DNA of 25,400 bases from the NCBI GenBank assembly GCA_910587745.1, contig CAJUNE010000017.1, positions 1-25,400 of the forward strand, in the 5' to 3' direction. The number at the start of each line of letters is the position of its first letter. Positions within the stretch are counted from its first letter, which is position 1. The notes beneath the pieces are model-generated. The model was not told the origin of the DNA. It worked only from the letters and a program-made list of their open reading frames with translations, and made no database searches. The stretch is from an uncultured Bacilli bacterium (GTDB taxonomy: Bacteria > Bacillota_I > Bacilli_A > RF39 > UBA660). Of the stretch, positions 8,488 through 15,675 are shown piece after piece. Position numbers and translations under genes: made by a program.

Positions 8488-8502
8488 AAAACAAAAAAGG
8501 TA

Positions 8503-8531
8503 TTTTCAAAATATTGAATGTTTGATATAAT
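8503..8531 (+). promoter_or_regulatory. Promoter with extended -10 for the Asn-rich Ig-repeat gene
   Basis: TTTTCA (8503-8508), 17-base spacer, TATAAT (8526-8531) preceded by TGA, an extended -10. The tRNA-Arg gene further right uses the same TTTTCA-17-TGA-TAnAAT arrangement. Confidence 0.7.
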
Positions 8532-8565
8532 CATAATATATTAAGATAGTAGAGGGATGGAATTT

Positions 8566-10302
8566 ATGGAAAACAAAAAAATCATTATAATAACAATAGT
8601 GTTATTTTTGCTTGCAGGTACTGGGACTTTCGTATTTGCATCTAATCAAGGAAGTTTTAATGAGGAAGACATTGATTATCGTACAGATAATGATCCTACT
8701 TATGAAAAAGTTGACGGCAACAACAACAATAATAGTGGAGGTAGTTCAAATAATAATAACCAAGGAACAGTTGATGAAGATATTCCGCCAGTATCCAATC
8801 CAGGAATAATAGAAGATCCAGACGAAACAGAAAACAATAGTGGTAATGGCACAACAAATCCAGGAAATAGCTCTTCAAGCAATAACAATACAAGTAATGG
8901 TTCCAACAATAATAACGGAAATAATAATAGTAACAATAATAGTTCTAATAGTGGAAATAACAATAATACTTCAGGTGGTAGCAACAATAATAATGGAGAA
9001 AATAATTCTGGCAATAACAATCAAGGTTCAACAGGTGATACAAACAAACCAGAAGATAAGCCAACTAAGCCCGAAGAACCAGAAAAGCCAATTATTAAAG
9101 ATACCACTCCACCAGTTCTAAAAATAAAATATAATACAACAAATGCTACAAAAGGCCCGGTAATAGTAACTATAGAATCAAACGAACCTATAAAAGCTTT
9201 AAGTGATTGGAGTCTAGCTAATGATAAATTGAGTATATCAAAAGCTTTTGTAAATAACGAAAAGGGTCAAGTAACAATATATGATGAAGCAGGAAATGCT
9301 AGTACAATAGAGTATAATATTCAAAATATTGATAATATTGCACCTACAGCTACAGTACAAACTAGCAATAATAATGGTAACAAGTTAACATTTAGAGATA
9401 TTACAGTAACAATCACAGCTGATAAAGATATTAAGCCAGTAGCAGGTTGGGATTTGAAAGATAATAGAATTTTAACAAAAACATTTAGTAACATACCAAA
9501 TGCTGAATATAGTTTAAAAATATATGATTTAGTAGGAAATGAAACTGAAATTAAATATGAAATTAGAAACTATGATCCAACAAGTCCAGAAGTAGTAGTT
9601 GAAAAAGGAGAAAAAGAAACTACTATAACAATGACATATAAAGAACCATTAGACGATACATGGGTACAAAATGAAAATGGAGAATATACAAAGGTAGAAG
9701 TAATCCCTAACAATAGTGATGACTCAATTATTATAACTATGCCAGATGGTACCATTAAAGTTTATGATTCAGCTCCTAATTTATCTATTAAAATAGGCAA
9801 TCAAAAAGCAGATGGAACTTTTGACAAAACAAATAAGCCAGTTGAAATTATTATAGAATCAAATAAAGAACTTCAGCCATTAGAAGGTTGGGAAATATCA
9901 GAAGATAAAAAAACATTAACTAAATTAGAATATAACGCTATAGCAAATCGAAAAGTAACAGTATCAGACTTATCAGGAAACACAACAACACTTTTATATA
10001 CAGTAGCTAATATTGATACAACCCCGCCAGGAATAAAAATGGCAGTAGCATCAAAACCAACTAACGGTTTAATAACAGTGACTTTGATTACAACTGAGCC
10101 AACAATTTTTGAAGATGAAACTTGGAGCGCAAGAAAAGTTGGAGGTTTTGCAGCATCATATACAAAGAAGTTTGAACAAGAAACTTTGGAAAAAGGAGCA
10201 GAAGAGACTTTCTACTTCATAGATAGATATGATAATGAAGCAACCATAAAAGCTATTTTAAAATATTCAAACGGAAAAATAACTATAGAAACAGTAGATT
10301 AA
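8566..10302 (+). CDS. Secreted Asn-rich protein with C-terminal Ig-like repeats (adhesin-like)
   Basis: About 578 residues from ATG 8566 (GAGGG site 9 bases upstream; the in-frame ATG at 8557 would touch that site). Signal peptide about 1-26 ending TFVFA. Residues about 50-158 are a low-complexity linker of Asn with Gly, Ser and Thr; then a Pro/Glu/Lys stretch leads to roughly five Ig-like units from about residue 179. The units start TTPP, IAPT, TSPE or similar, carry a P..GW.L....LTK.F core, and most end YD.AGN.....Y. There is no cysteine and no sorting signal or membrane segment at the C-terminus (ends KITIETVD), so how it stays on the cell is unclear. It is probably an adhesin or matrix protein. 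No enzyme motif seen. Confidence 0.72.
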   Translation: MENKKIIIITIVLFLLAGTGTFVFASNQGSFNEEDIDYRTDNDPTYEKVDGNNNNNSGGSSNNNNQGTVDEDIPPVSNPGIIEDPDETENNSGNGTTNPGNSSSSNNNTSNGSNNNNGNNNSNNNSSNSGNNNNTSGGSNNNNGENNSGNNNQGSTGDTNKPEDKPTKPEEPEKPIIKDTTPPVLKIKYNTTNATKGPVIVTIESNEPIKALSDWSLANDKLSISKAFVNNEKGQVTIYDEAGNASTIEYNIQNIDNIAPTATVQTSNNNGNKLTFRDITVTITADKDIKPVAGWDLKDNRILTKTFSNIPNAEYSLKIYDLVGNETEIKYEIRNYDPTSPEVVVEKGEKETTITMTYKEPLDDTWVQNENGEYTKVEVIPNNSDDSIIITMPDGTIKVYDSAPNLSIKIGNQKADGTFDKTNKPVEIIIESNKELQPLEGWEISEDKKTLTKLEYNAIANRKVTVSDLSGNTTTLLYTVANIDTTPPGIKMAVASKPTNGLITVTLITTEPTIFEDETWSARKVGGFAASYTKKFEQETLEKGAEETFYFIDRYDNEATIKAILKYSNGKITIETVD

Positions 10303-10323
10303 TAAAAGTAGTAAGGAGGTTTT

Positions 10324-10716
10324 ATGGCATACATTAAATTTAAAGAGTTAACAAAATATTTTGATTTTAAAGTAGAAGTAGGTTTTGATAATCTTACAGA
10401 TTATGCAAAAGAATATATTAGTAACAAAGAAAAATTTATTTTAGCTTATAAAAACAGTAAAGACTTTGTAGTCTTTACTGATAAGCGAATTATTCTTTTT
10501 GATAGAGATCCTATGGCAGCTTTATACAAAAAGATTCACATTATTCCATATTATTCAATATCTAGTAGTGCGATTAATTATAAGCCAGGAAAAGTTGAAT
10601 TATTATTAAGTTTAGATAGTGGTTATCAAATGCATATTAACTTTATAGATATGAATCACGATAAGAAAGAAAATATAAAAGCAGTATATAAAATTATGAT
10701 GACTGCAAACATTTAG
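10324..10716 (+). CDS. Bacterial PH-domain protein
   Basis: 130-residue protein without signal or membrane segment. The central part, FVVFTDKRIILFDRDP followed by KKIHIIPYYSISSSAI, is the typical core of the bacterial pleckstrin-homology fold (bPH family, YvbH/YokE-like): a beta strand with T-D-K/R-R, then I-P-Y-x-S-I. The family is widespread in Gram-positives; members have no catalytic activity known to me and are presumed to bind protein or membrane partners. AAGGAGG site just before ATG, 21 bases after the Ig-repeat gene, so it is likely co-transcribed with it. Confidence 0.78.
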   Translation: MAYIKFKELTKYFDFKVEVGFDNLTDYAKEYISNKEKFILAYKNSKDFVVFTDKRIILFDRDPMAALYKKIHIIPYYSISSSAINYKPGKVELLLSLDSGYQMHINFIDMNHDKKENIKAVYKIMMTANI

Positions 10717-10741
10717 AATAGCATAATAAATGCTATTTTTT
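10717..10741 (+). terminator. Rho-independent terminator after the PH-domain gene
   Basis: AATAGCA/TGCTATT stem (10717-10723/10731-10737) with a 7-base loop and a T-run to 10741, directly after the stop codon. Confidence 0.82.
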
Positions 10742-10776
10742 CATTAAAAAGAGTCTTTATATAATTCACTAAAAAA

Positions 10777-11616
10777 TTAATTGCTTTCTCTTTTTATTAA
10801 TTTAGCATGTAAAACAACTTTTTCACGACTATCATAACAAGTTGAAAGAGTTAGCATTTTATCGTTTTCATTAATGGAAGTATTAAAATTAAATTGACTT
10901 CTATTTACTAATTTATTAGCAAATTTTAAAAATACATCTTTATTTAAAAAATCAATAGCTAAATAATCTGCAGTTGTAGGAGTTTTATAAACACTAAACA
11001 CTTGCCACAAAGTATTTTCTTCCTCAGTAGAGAGTTTAATAATAAAATTATTAGGATTATCTAACCATTTACTTTTCAAAATATTTTTTAAAGAACCAAA
11101 CATAGTATTATCACTTCTACCATGAGCATAAATGATTGTATTTTTATTAAAATTTTTAGAATTATTACGATAATCCATAAAAACCCAACCAGCATTGTTT
11201 TTACTTTTATTAAAGCTATGATTTAAATAAAATGAATTATTATTTGTTTGTACAAAAGGATAATTAATATTAGTACCATTTATTTGAATCCATCCAACAG
11301 TATCGTTATTTTTCTTTTTTAAATCTTTAAAATCAACACTGATTAGTTTCATCTTAATATAATCCCAATAAGGGTTTTCTTTAGGAATATCTTTTTCAGG
11401 TTTAATAACCTCTGTCTTCTCATTATCATCAGATTCTAAAATATTAGTATCTTCAAATTGTTCTTTAATTAATATATCACTGTTAAAACTATCTTTTTTC
11501 CAAGATATAATATTTTTAATAGAAACAAAAAATATAATAAGAAAAATAATAAATAATAAACATAAAATATAAAGAATACTTTTTTTATTAAAGTTTATTT
11601 TGTTATTTTTAATCAT
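10777..11616 (-). CDS. srtB: Class B sortase
   Basis: 279-residue membrane-anchored cysteine transpeptidase that links surface proteins bearing a C-terminal sorting signal to the cell wall. N-terminal membrane segment about 13-37, a charged linker to about 85, then the sortase fold: VGWIQINGTNINYPFVQ (107-123, typical of class B), YAHGR with catalytic His165, LTLSTC with Cys260, and Arg264 four residues later, ending VVLHAKLI. The start ATG has an AGAGGAG site. It is divergent from the gene at 11746, which ends in a sorting-like signal and is the obvious candidate substrate. The distance from Cys to Arg is short compared with many SrtB proteins, so the Arg assignment is less sure than His and Cys. 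Confidence 0.9.
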   Translation of the reverse strand: MIKNNKINFNKKSILYILCLLFIIFLIIFFVSIKNIISWKKDSFNSDILIKEQFEDTNILESDDNEKTEVIKPEKDIPKENPYWDYIKMKLISVDFKDLKKKNNDTVGWIQINGTNINYPFVQTNNNSFYLNHSFNKSKNNAGWVFMDYRNNSKNFNKNTIIYAHGRSDNTMFGSLKNILKSKWLDNPNNFIIKLSTEEENTLWQVFSVYKTPTTADYLAIDFLNKDVFLKFANKLVNRSQFNFNTSINENDKMLTLSTCYDSREKVVLHAKLIKRESN

Positions 11617-11636
11617 AAATATAACTCCTCTTAGAT

Positions 11637-11665
11637 ATTATAGCAAAACATATGTCAAAAGTTAA
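11637..11665 (-). promoter_or_regulatory. Sortase promoter (extended -10)
   Basis: On the minus strand: TTAACT (11660-11665), 17 bases, then TGC-TATAAT (-10 at 11637-11642). The extended TGC makes up for the weak -35. It is 21 bases from the sortase start codon. Confidence 0.65.
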
Positions 11666-11682
11666 GAAATAATCCTAGAAAC

Positions 11683-11711
11683 TTGCAAAACATTTATGAT
11701 TGTGATATCAT
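11683..11711 (+). promoter_or_regulatory. Promoter of the sortase-substrate candidate
   Basis: TTGCAA (11683-11688), 17 bases, TATCAT (11706-11711) preceded by TGA. It is divergent from the sortase promoter; the two -35 elements are separated by only 17 bases, so both genes could respond to one regulator. Confidence 0.62.
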
Positions 11712-11745
11712 AATAAACTATGAAGAAGATTAGAAGGTGTAAAAA

Positions 11746-13122
11746 ATGAAAAGAAAGCATAATTTTCTAACAATAGTTTTAGTTATGATAATATCAATAA
11801 TGTTTAATATTAATAATGTTAATGCAGCTGAAGAAGCTATAGCTAAAATAGGAGATATCGAATATAATTCATTACAAGAAGCGATTGATGCTGCTGAAAA
11901 TAACGAAATACCAACCTTAATTGAAATAATAAGAGATGGGTATGCTGATGGAAGTATTAGTTTAAAAAGCAAAAGCCCTAAAAATATTATTATTGATTTT
12001 AATGGTAAAGATATAACTTTTAGAGGTAATTTAGTAGGAAGTACAGGTCATGTGAGTCAAAACATTAATATTGAAGCAGGATCCAAAGTAGTTCTTAAAA
12101 ATGGTACTTTAAGAGCTTCAGATAATTCTAAGATGATGATTCAAAATTATGCAGATTTAACTATCAGTGATATGATAATTGATGCTAGAGCGGGAGCTAG
12201 TAATCTTATAAATGGCGCAACTAGTTATTATGCTATTTCTAATAATAATGGTAAATTATTACTAAATGGTAATACCAGTGTTTATACTAGCGAGCATGTT
12301 GCTAAACCTTTTGCGTTTGATGTTTACTATAAGTTAGATTATCCTAATGGAGTAGATGTTATAGTTGATACAACAGGTACTATTCAAGGTGATATTGAAG
12401 TATCTATTCAAAGAAATGTTGAGATAGAGCGTTCAAAATCAACATTAACAATTAAAAATGGCCGAGTTGAAGGTAAAATAAGTATTAAATCAGGTTTAGA
12501 AAAAAATGTAACTATTCTAGGTGGCGAGTATACTGATACTAGTACTATTGAAAGTTTAATTCCAAAAGATGAATTAAATAATTTACATAAAATAGAAGTC
12601 GCAAAAGATACTTATGCTTATGTATCAGAAACAAAAGATAATATTAAATATAGTATATCAAATAATATTATAGAAGAAAATGAAGATAATGATATTAATG
12701 CTCTTAAAGAATTAGCAACTAGTAAAAATTATTCAATTGGTTCATTTTATAAAGTTATTTTAATAAAATCAATAATATATAATGGTAAGTCTTATGAAAT
12801 AGATAAAATAACAGAATCAGATAAAGAATATAAAATTACTTTAGAAATTCCCGAAAGTATAAAAAATGATAAAAAAGATATATATAGAAATTATTATATT
12901 TTAAGAAATTATAACGGAGAGACTAATATATTAAAGGTGTATGATAATGGTGATGGAACTATTACTTTCGAATCTGATAAATTTTCTAGTTATGCCGTAG
13001 CTTATGAAGATATTTCAGTACCAAATACATATGATAGTATAAGCATAACTATAATTACAAGTGTCATAGCATTTATAAGTTTAATAGGAATTAGTTATTC
13101 ATTTAAAAAAATAAGTCAATAA
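11746..13122 (+). CDS. Beta-helix-like surface protein with VPNTYD-type sorting signal
   Basis: 458 residues. Signal peptide about 1-27 ending NNVNAA, then IGDIEYNSLQEAIDAAE, the opening found in many right-handed beta-helix (pectate-lyase-fold) surface proteins. Residues about 60-260 show short turns with IxIxxG/NGT spacing typical of beta-helix rungs. After a charged linker (about 290-330) there is a beta-rich domain to about 420. The C-terminus is VPNTYDS, a hydrophobic stretch of about 22 residues, then SFKKISQ: a sorting-signal layout (motif, membrane span, basic tail) with Tyr where Gly is usual. No cysteine and no recognised catalytic residues. It is divergent from the class B sortase, so I infer that it is that sortase's substrate. 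It may be an adhesin or glycan-binding protein. Confidence 0.75.
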   Translation: MKRKHNFLTIVLVMIISIMFNINNVNAAEEAIAKIGDIEYNSLQEAIDAAENNEIPTLIEIIRDGYADGSISLKSKSPKNIIIDFNGKDITFRGNLVGSTGHVSQNINIEAGSKVVLKNGTLRASDNSKMMIQNYADLTISDMIIDARAGASNLINGATSYYAISNNNGKLLLNGNTSVYTSEHVAKPFAFDVYYKLDYPNGVDVIVDTTGTIQGDIEVSIQRNVEIERSKSTLTIKNGRVEGKISIKSGLEKNVTILGGEYTDTSTIESLIPKDELNNLHKIEVAKDTYAYVSETKDNIKYSISNNIIEENEDNDINALKELATSKNYSIGSFYKVILIKSIIYNGKSYEIDKITESDKEYKITLEIPESIKNDKKDIYRNYYILRNYNGETNILKVYDNGDGTITFESDKFSSYAVAYEDISVPNTYDSISITIITSVIAFISLIGISYSFKKISQ

Positions 13123-13151
13123 AAAATTCTTGCTTAAAGCAGGAACTTTTT
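13121..13151. terminator. Bidirectional terminator between convergent genes
   Basis: TTCTTGC/GCAGGAA stem (13127-13133/13139-13145, one G:U) flanked by AAAAAA on the left and TTTTTT on the right. It can therefore end transcription of the beta-helix gene and of the HIT gene. Confidence 0.8.
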
Positions 13152-13525
13152 TAGTTTGTAATTAAGTTATAATTCTCTTCAATAGTTCTTTTAGCGAGAC
13201 TTACATCAGTAGTACCAAAATCAGGTAACAAATGAAGATGGTAGTGTTTAACTTTTTGATCTTCCCCGTAATTAATTAAAAGAGTTACAGATTTAGCATT
13301 TAATTTATCCATTAAAAGTTTTGTCATTTTTTTAGCTACATTAAAAATATGTTTTGTTGTATCCTCATCAAGTTCTACAAAATCCGTAAAATGTTTTTTG
13401 GGAATAACAAGAGTATGCCCATCTCTAATAGGATTAACATCCATAATTACCATTACTAAATCATCTTCATATAATACTTTACTAGGTAGTTCACCATTAA
13501 CTATCTTACAAAAAATACAATCCAT
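13151..13525 (-). CDS. HIT-family nucleotide hydrolase/transferase (Hint/Hit type)
   Basis: 124 residues. DCIFCKIVNGELPSKVLYEDD at the N-terminus, GHTLVIPKKH in the middle and the histidine triad HYHLHL at about 94-99, which forms the nucleotide-binding and catalytic site. Family members hydrolyse AMP linked to amines or other groups (AMP-lysine, adenosine phosphoramidates); the natural substrate is usually unknown. I start at ATG 13525 because GGTGATAG lies four bases before it, the same arrangement seen before ruvA; TTG and GTG codons further up (to 13537) would overlap that site. The protein lacks the long C-terminal extension of some HIT branches. Confidence 0.92.
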   Translation of the reverse strand: MDCIFCKIVNGELPSKVLYEDDLVMVIMDVNPIRDGHTLVIPKKHFTDFVELDEDTTKHIFNVAKKMTKLLMDKLNAKSVTLLINYGEDQKVKHYHLHLLPDFGTTDVSLAKRTIEENYNLITN

Positions 13526-13541
13526 TTCTATCACCAAATCA

Positions 13542-13550
13542 ATTATAGCA
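13542..13550 (-). promoter_or_regulatory. Extended -10 promoter element of the HIT gene
   Basis: Minus strand TGC-TATAAT with the TATAAT at 13542-13547, 16 bases before the ATG. The -35 region (CACTTT at 17-base spacing) is poor. Confidence 0.55.
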
Positions 13551-13571
13551 CAAAACGCCTAAAAAAAGTGT

Positions 13572-13598
13572 ACTTTTATCACAGGTTTGCATAAATTA
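13572..13598 (+). promoter_or_regulatory. Sigma-K-like promoter of cotE
   Basis: AC at 13572-13573, 16 bases, then CATAAATTA at 13590-13598, which fits the sigma-K pattern AC-N16/17-CATANNNTA in full. B. subtilis cotE is known to have both a sigma-E and a sigma-K promoter. The pattern has little information in AT-rich DNA, so it counts mainly because of the gene behind it. No good sigma-A -35/-10 pair is visible here. An inverted repeat AAAAGT/ACTTTT (13564-13577) overlaps the -35. Confidence 0.45.
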
Positions 13599-13616
13599 TG
13601 ATTAGGAGGGATAAAA

Positions 13617-14147
13617 GTGGCAAGTTATAAAGAGATAGTTACAAAGGCAGTGGTGGGTAAAGCCAAAAAGAATAGTGTTTCCAAATTTTCTGTACAACCT
13701 GAAGAAACTCCAGACACAATATTAGGATGTTGGGTAATCAATCATTCATTTGAAGGAAAAAACAGCAATGGTGTAGTAGGTATTAATGGTGCTTTTGATG
13801 TCAATGTATGGTATTCATATAATGGAGATACTAAAACTGCAGTTACGACCAAAAGATTTAATTATAATGACAAAATGAATATCAGATTAAAAGACGGCGC
13901 AAGACTTAATGATGCATCAGAGATTATTGTTAGAAGTTTAAACCAACCAACTGTTACTGATGTAAAAATCAATAATGGAATAGTAGATTTATCCATTGAA
14001 AAAGAATTAGGAGTTGAAGTTGTAGGAAATACAATGATAAAAGTAAGTGTTGAAGAAGATCCAGACGACTATGAATTAATCGAAGATATCGATGATAATG
14101 AAGTAGATAATGAAGTAGAAAGTATTGATGAAAATTATTTGAATTAG
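13617..14147 (+). CDS. cotE: Outer spore coat morphogenetic protein CotE
   Basis: 176 residues. In Bacillus CotE surrounds the forespore and recruits the outer coat proteins. The N-terminus YKEIVTKAVVGKAKK, then ILGCWVINHSFEG, DVNVWYSYNGDTKTAV and later VEVVGNTMIKV line up with the B. subtilis protein (YREIITKAVVAKGRK, ILGGWIINHKY, DVNVWYSYADNSKTEV, EVVGETKVVV) as I recall it. The C-terminus is a long acidic tail with D/E-rich residues, as in the family. It starts at GTG with AGGAGG seven bases upstream. Its presence implies an endospore former or a recent descendant of one. It has its own promoter and terminator, so it is a single-gene unit. Length matches the Bacillus homologue (about 181). 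Confidence 0.9.
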   Translation: MASYKEIVTKAVVGKAKKNSVSKFSVQPEETPDTILGCWVINHSFEGKNSNGVVGINGAFDVNVWYSYNGDTKTAVTTKRFNYNDKMNIRLKDGARLNDASEIIVRSLNQPTVTDVKINNGIVDLSIEKELGVEVVGNTMIKVSVEEDPDDYELIEDIDDNEVDNEVESIDENYLN

Positions 14148-14182
14148 TGTCAACCAAAAATAGTTGACATCTTTTCTTTTTT
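14148..14182 (+). terminator. Terminator of cotE
   Basis: TGTCAAC/GTTGACA stem (14148-14154/14163-14169) with an 8-base loop, followed by a T-rich tract with one C. It starts on the base after the stop codon. Confidence 0.82.
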
Positions 14183-14195
14183 ATAGTAATATAAT
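14164..14195 (+). promoter_or_regulatory. Promoter of rpsP-khpA, -35 embedded in the cotE terminator
   Basis: A consensus TTGACA (14164-14169) lies within the right arm of the cotE terminator. Two possible -10s follow: TAATAT at 14187 with 17-base spacing, or the consensus TATAAT at 14190-14195 with a long 20-base spacing. Confidence 0.65.
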
Positions 14196-14216
14196 TGTAA
14201 CAAAGGAGGAATAACA

Positions 14217-14492
14217 ATGGCAGTTAAATTAAGATTAAAAAGAATGGGAGCTAAGCAAAAACCATTCTATCGTATTGTAGCCGCTGATTCAAGAAGTCCA
14301 AGAGATGGTCGTTTCATCGAAATAGTAGGAACATATAATCCAGTTAAAAAACCAGCTGAAATTACAGTTAATGAAGAATTAGCTTTAAAATGGTTAAATA
14401 ATGGAGCACAACCTACTGAGACTGTAAGATCAATTCTTTCAAAAGAAGGAATTATGGCAAAATATGCAGAAAGCAAAAAAACAGGTAAATAA
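14217..14492 (+). CDS. rpsP: 30S ribosomal protein S16
   Basis: 91 residues, the normal length. MAVKLRLKRMGAKQKPFYRIVAADSRSPRDG is the S16 signature region at the N-terminus, followed by IEIVGTYNP and the helical AQPTETVRSIL segment. S16 binds 16S rRNA and is needed for 30S assembly. AAAGGAGG site before ATG. In Firmicutes rpsP is usually followed by khpA, rimM, trmD and rplS; here the unit stops after khpA. Confidence 0.97.
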   Translation: MAVKLRLKRMGAKQKPFYRIVAADSRSPRDGRFIEIVGTYNPVKKPAEITVNEELALKWLNNGAQPTETVRSILSKEGIMAKYAESKKTGK

Positions 14493-14740
14493 TGATGAAT
14501 ATAACTGATTTTGCTACTTTACTTATTTCAGGAATAGTTAAAAATCCTGATATGGTTAAAGTAAGTTCATTCGAAGGTGATGAAGATACAACAATTTTAG
14601 AGATTCTTGTATCAAATGAAGATATGGGCGCAGTAATAGGTAAACAAGGTAGAAATGCTAAAGCTTTAAGAACTATTATAAATGCTCATGCTTATTTAAA
14701 TAATATTAAAAAAATCAAAATCAATATTGATTCATTTTAA
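14492..14740 (+). CDS. khpA: KhpA, KH-domain RNA-binding protein (YlqC family)
   Basis: 82 residues with a single KH domain; GAVIGKQGRNAKALRTI holds the RNA-contacting GxxG loop (GKQG). KhpA pairs with KhpB/Jag in Gram-positives and binds many RNAs, with effects on cell division and elongation. Its ATG overlaps the stop codon of rpsP by one base (a second ATG follows directly), which suggests translational coupling; there is only a weak ribosome site. Confidence 0.94.
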   Translation: MMNITDFATLLISGIVKNPDMVKVSSFEGDEDTTILEILVSNEDMGAVIGKQGRNAKALRTIINAHAYLNNIKKIKINIDSF

Positions 14741-14760
14741 GAGTGTAACAGCTCTTTTTT
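14739..14760 (+). terminator. Terminator of rpsP-khpA
   Basis: AAGAG/CTCTT around a short spacer, followed by a T6 run. It overlaps the khpA stop codon. Confidence 0.75.
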
Positions 14761-14820
14761 CATGAAATAATTAATTAAATAATATAATTTAAAGAAAATA
14801 AAAAAATTAAATAATATTAT

Positions 14821-14849
14821 TTGACTATTCCAAATATTAATAGTATACT
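14821..14849 (+). promoter_or_regulatory. Promoter of cdsA-rseP
   Basis: TTGACT (14821-14826), 17 bases, TATACT (14844-14849), 22 bases before the cdsA start. The AT-rich stretch 14762-14820 before it shows nothing else that I can name and may act as an UP-like region. Confidence 0.8.
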
Positions 14850-14871
14850 TTTTATTAGAAAGTAGGATTAT

Positions 14872-15663
14872 ATGAAAAAAAGAATATTAAGTGCTATTGT
14901 TATGCTTTTAATATGTATACCAATAATATACTTTGGAGACAAAGCATTCAGAATAGGTATCGCTGTTGTAAGTATGTTAGCATTAAGAGAAATGATAGAT
15001 TTAAAGAAAAGTCATCATAAAATTCCTAAATTAGTAGAGCTAATAAGTTATTTAGCGCTATTATTTATAGTACTAGCAGAATATGAAGGATATTCTATCT
15101 TATTTGGTATAACCTATAAAGGTATAGCTATTTTATTATTAAGTATCTTAAGTTTATGTTTATTTTATAAAAAAGAGGAGTATACAGCAACCGATGCTTT
15201 AGTATTAATAGGAACTATTCTTTTATTAGGCACAGCGTTTAATACTATGATACTAGTAAGAAATTTAGGATTATGGAATTTCTGCAGTTTAATTTTGATA
15301 TTTATTTTAACTGATACTTTTGCCTTATTTAGTGGTATGGCTTTTGGTAAACATAAATTAATACCGCATGTAAGTCCTAATAAAACATGGGAAGGTAGCA
15401 TTGGTGGAACGTTTATTGCTACCATAGGTGTTAGTATATTTTATCATTATTTAGTATCACCAGTAACTTGGAAAATAGTACTAGGAATACTGATATTATC
15501 GGTTATGGGTCAAATAGGAGATTTAATTTTTAGTAAGATAAAAAGAGAAAATAATATTAAAGATTTTAGTAATTTAATACCTGGACATGGCGGGATATTA
15601 GATAGACTTGATAGTACGATTACTATTATGCTAGGGTATTTAATTATATATAGTTTATTTTAA
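14872..15663 (+). CDS. cdsA: Phosphatidate cytidylyltransferase (CDP-diacylglycerol synthase)
   Basis: 263-residue polytopic membrane enzyme making CDP-diacylglycerol from phosphatidate and CTP, the branch point to phosphatidylglycerol and cardiolipin. About seven to eight hydrophobic segments. The family signature sits at the C-terminal end: SPNKTWEGSIGG (about 168-179), GDLIFSKIKRENNIKDFS and PGHGGILDRLDS, with the conserved D residues that bind metal. Length is normal. It is followed 12 bases later by rseP, as in many bacteria, but uppS, frr and dxr, which often flank this pair, are not here. Confidence 0.96.
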   Translation: MKKRILSAIVMLLICIPIIYFGDKAFRIGIAVVSMLALREMIDLKKSHHKIPKLVELISYLALLFIVLAEYEGYSILFGITYKGIAILLLSILSLCLFYKKEEYTATDALVLIGTILLLGTAFNTMILVRNLGLWNFCSLILIFILTDTFALFSGMAFGKHKLIPHVSPNKTWEGSIGGTFIATIGVSIFYHYLVSPVTWKIVLGILILSVMGQIGDLIFSKIKRENNIKDFSNLIPGHGGILDRLDSTITIMLGYLIIYSLF

Positions 15664-15675
15664 GGAGAGATTATT

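Noticed and set aside
8612..9121. Several extra open frames in both strands over the Asn-rich linker
   Set aside because: They arise from the AAT/AAC repeats, which lack stops in other frames; no ribosome sites.
8566..10302. Sortase substrate among the other surface proteins
   Set aside because: The Ig-repeat protein ends KITIETVD with no sorting motif, hydrophobic span or basic tail.
11650..11660. TTGACA on the minus strand as the sortase -35
   Set aside because: Only 10 bases from the TATAAT; the TTAACT at 17-base spacing plus extended TGC -10 fits better.
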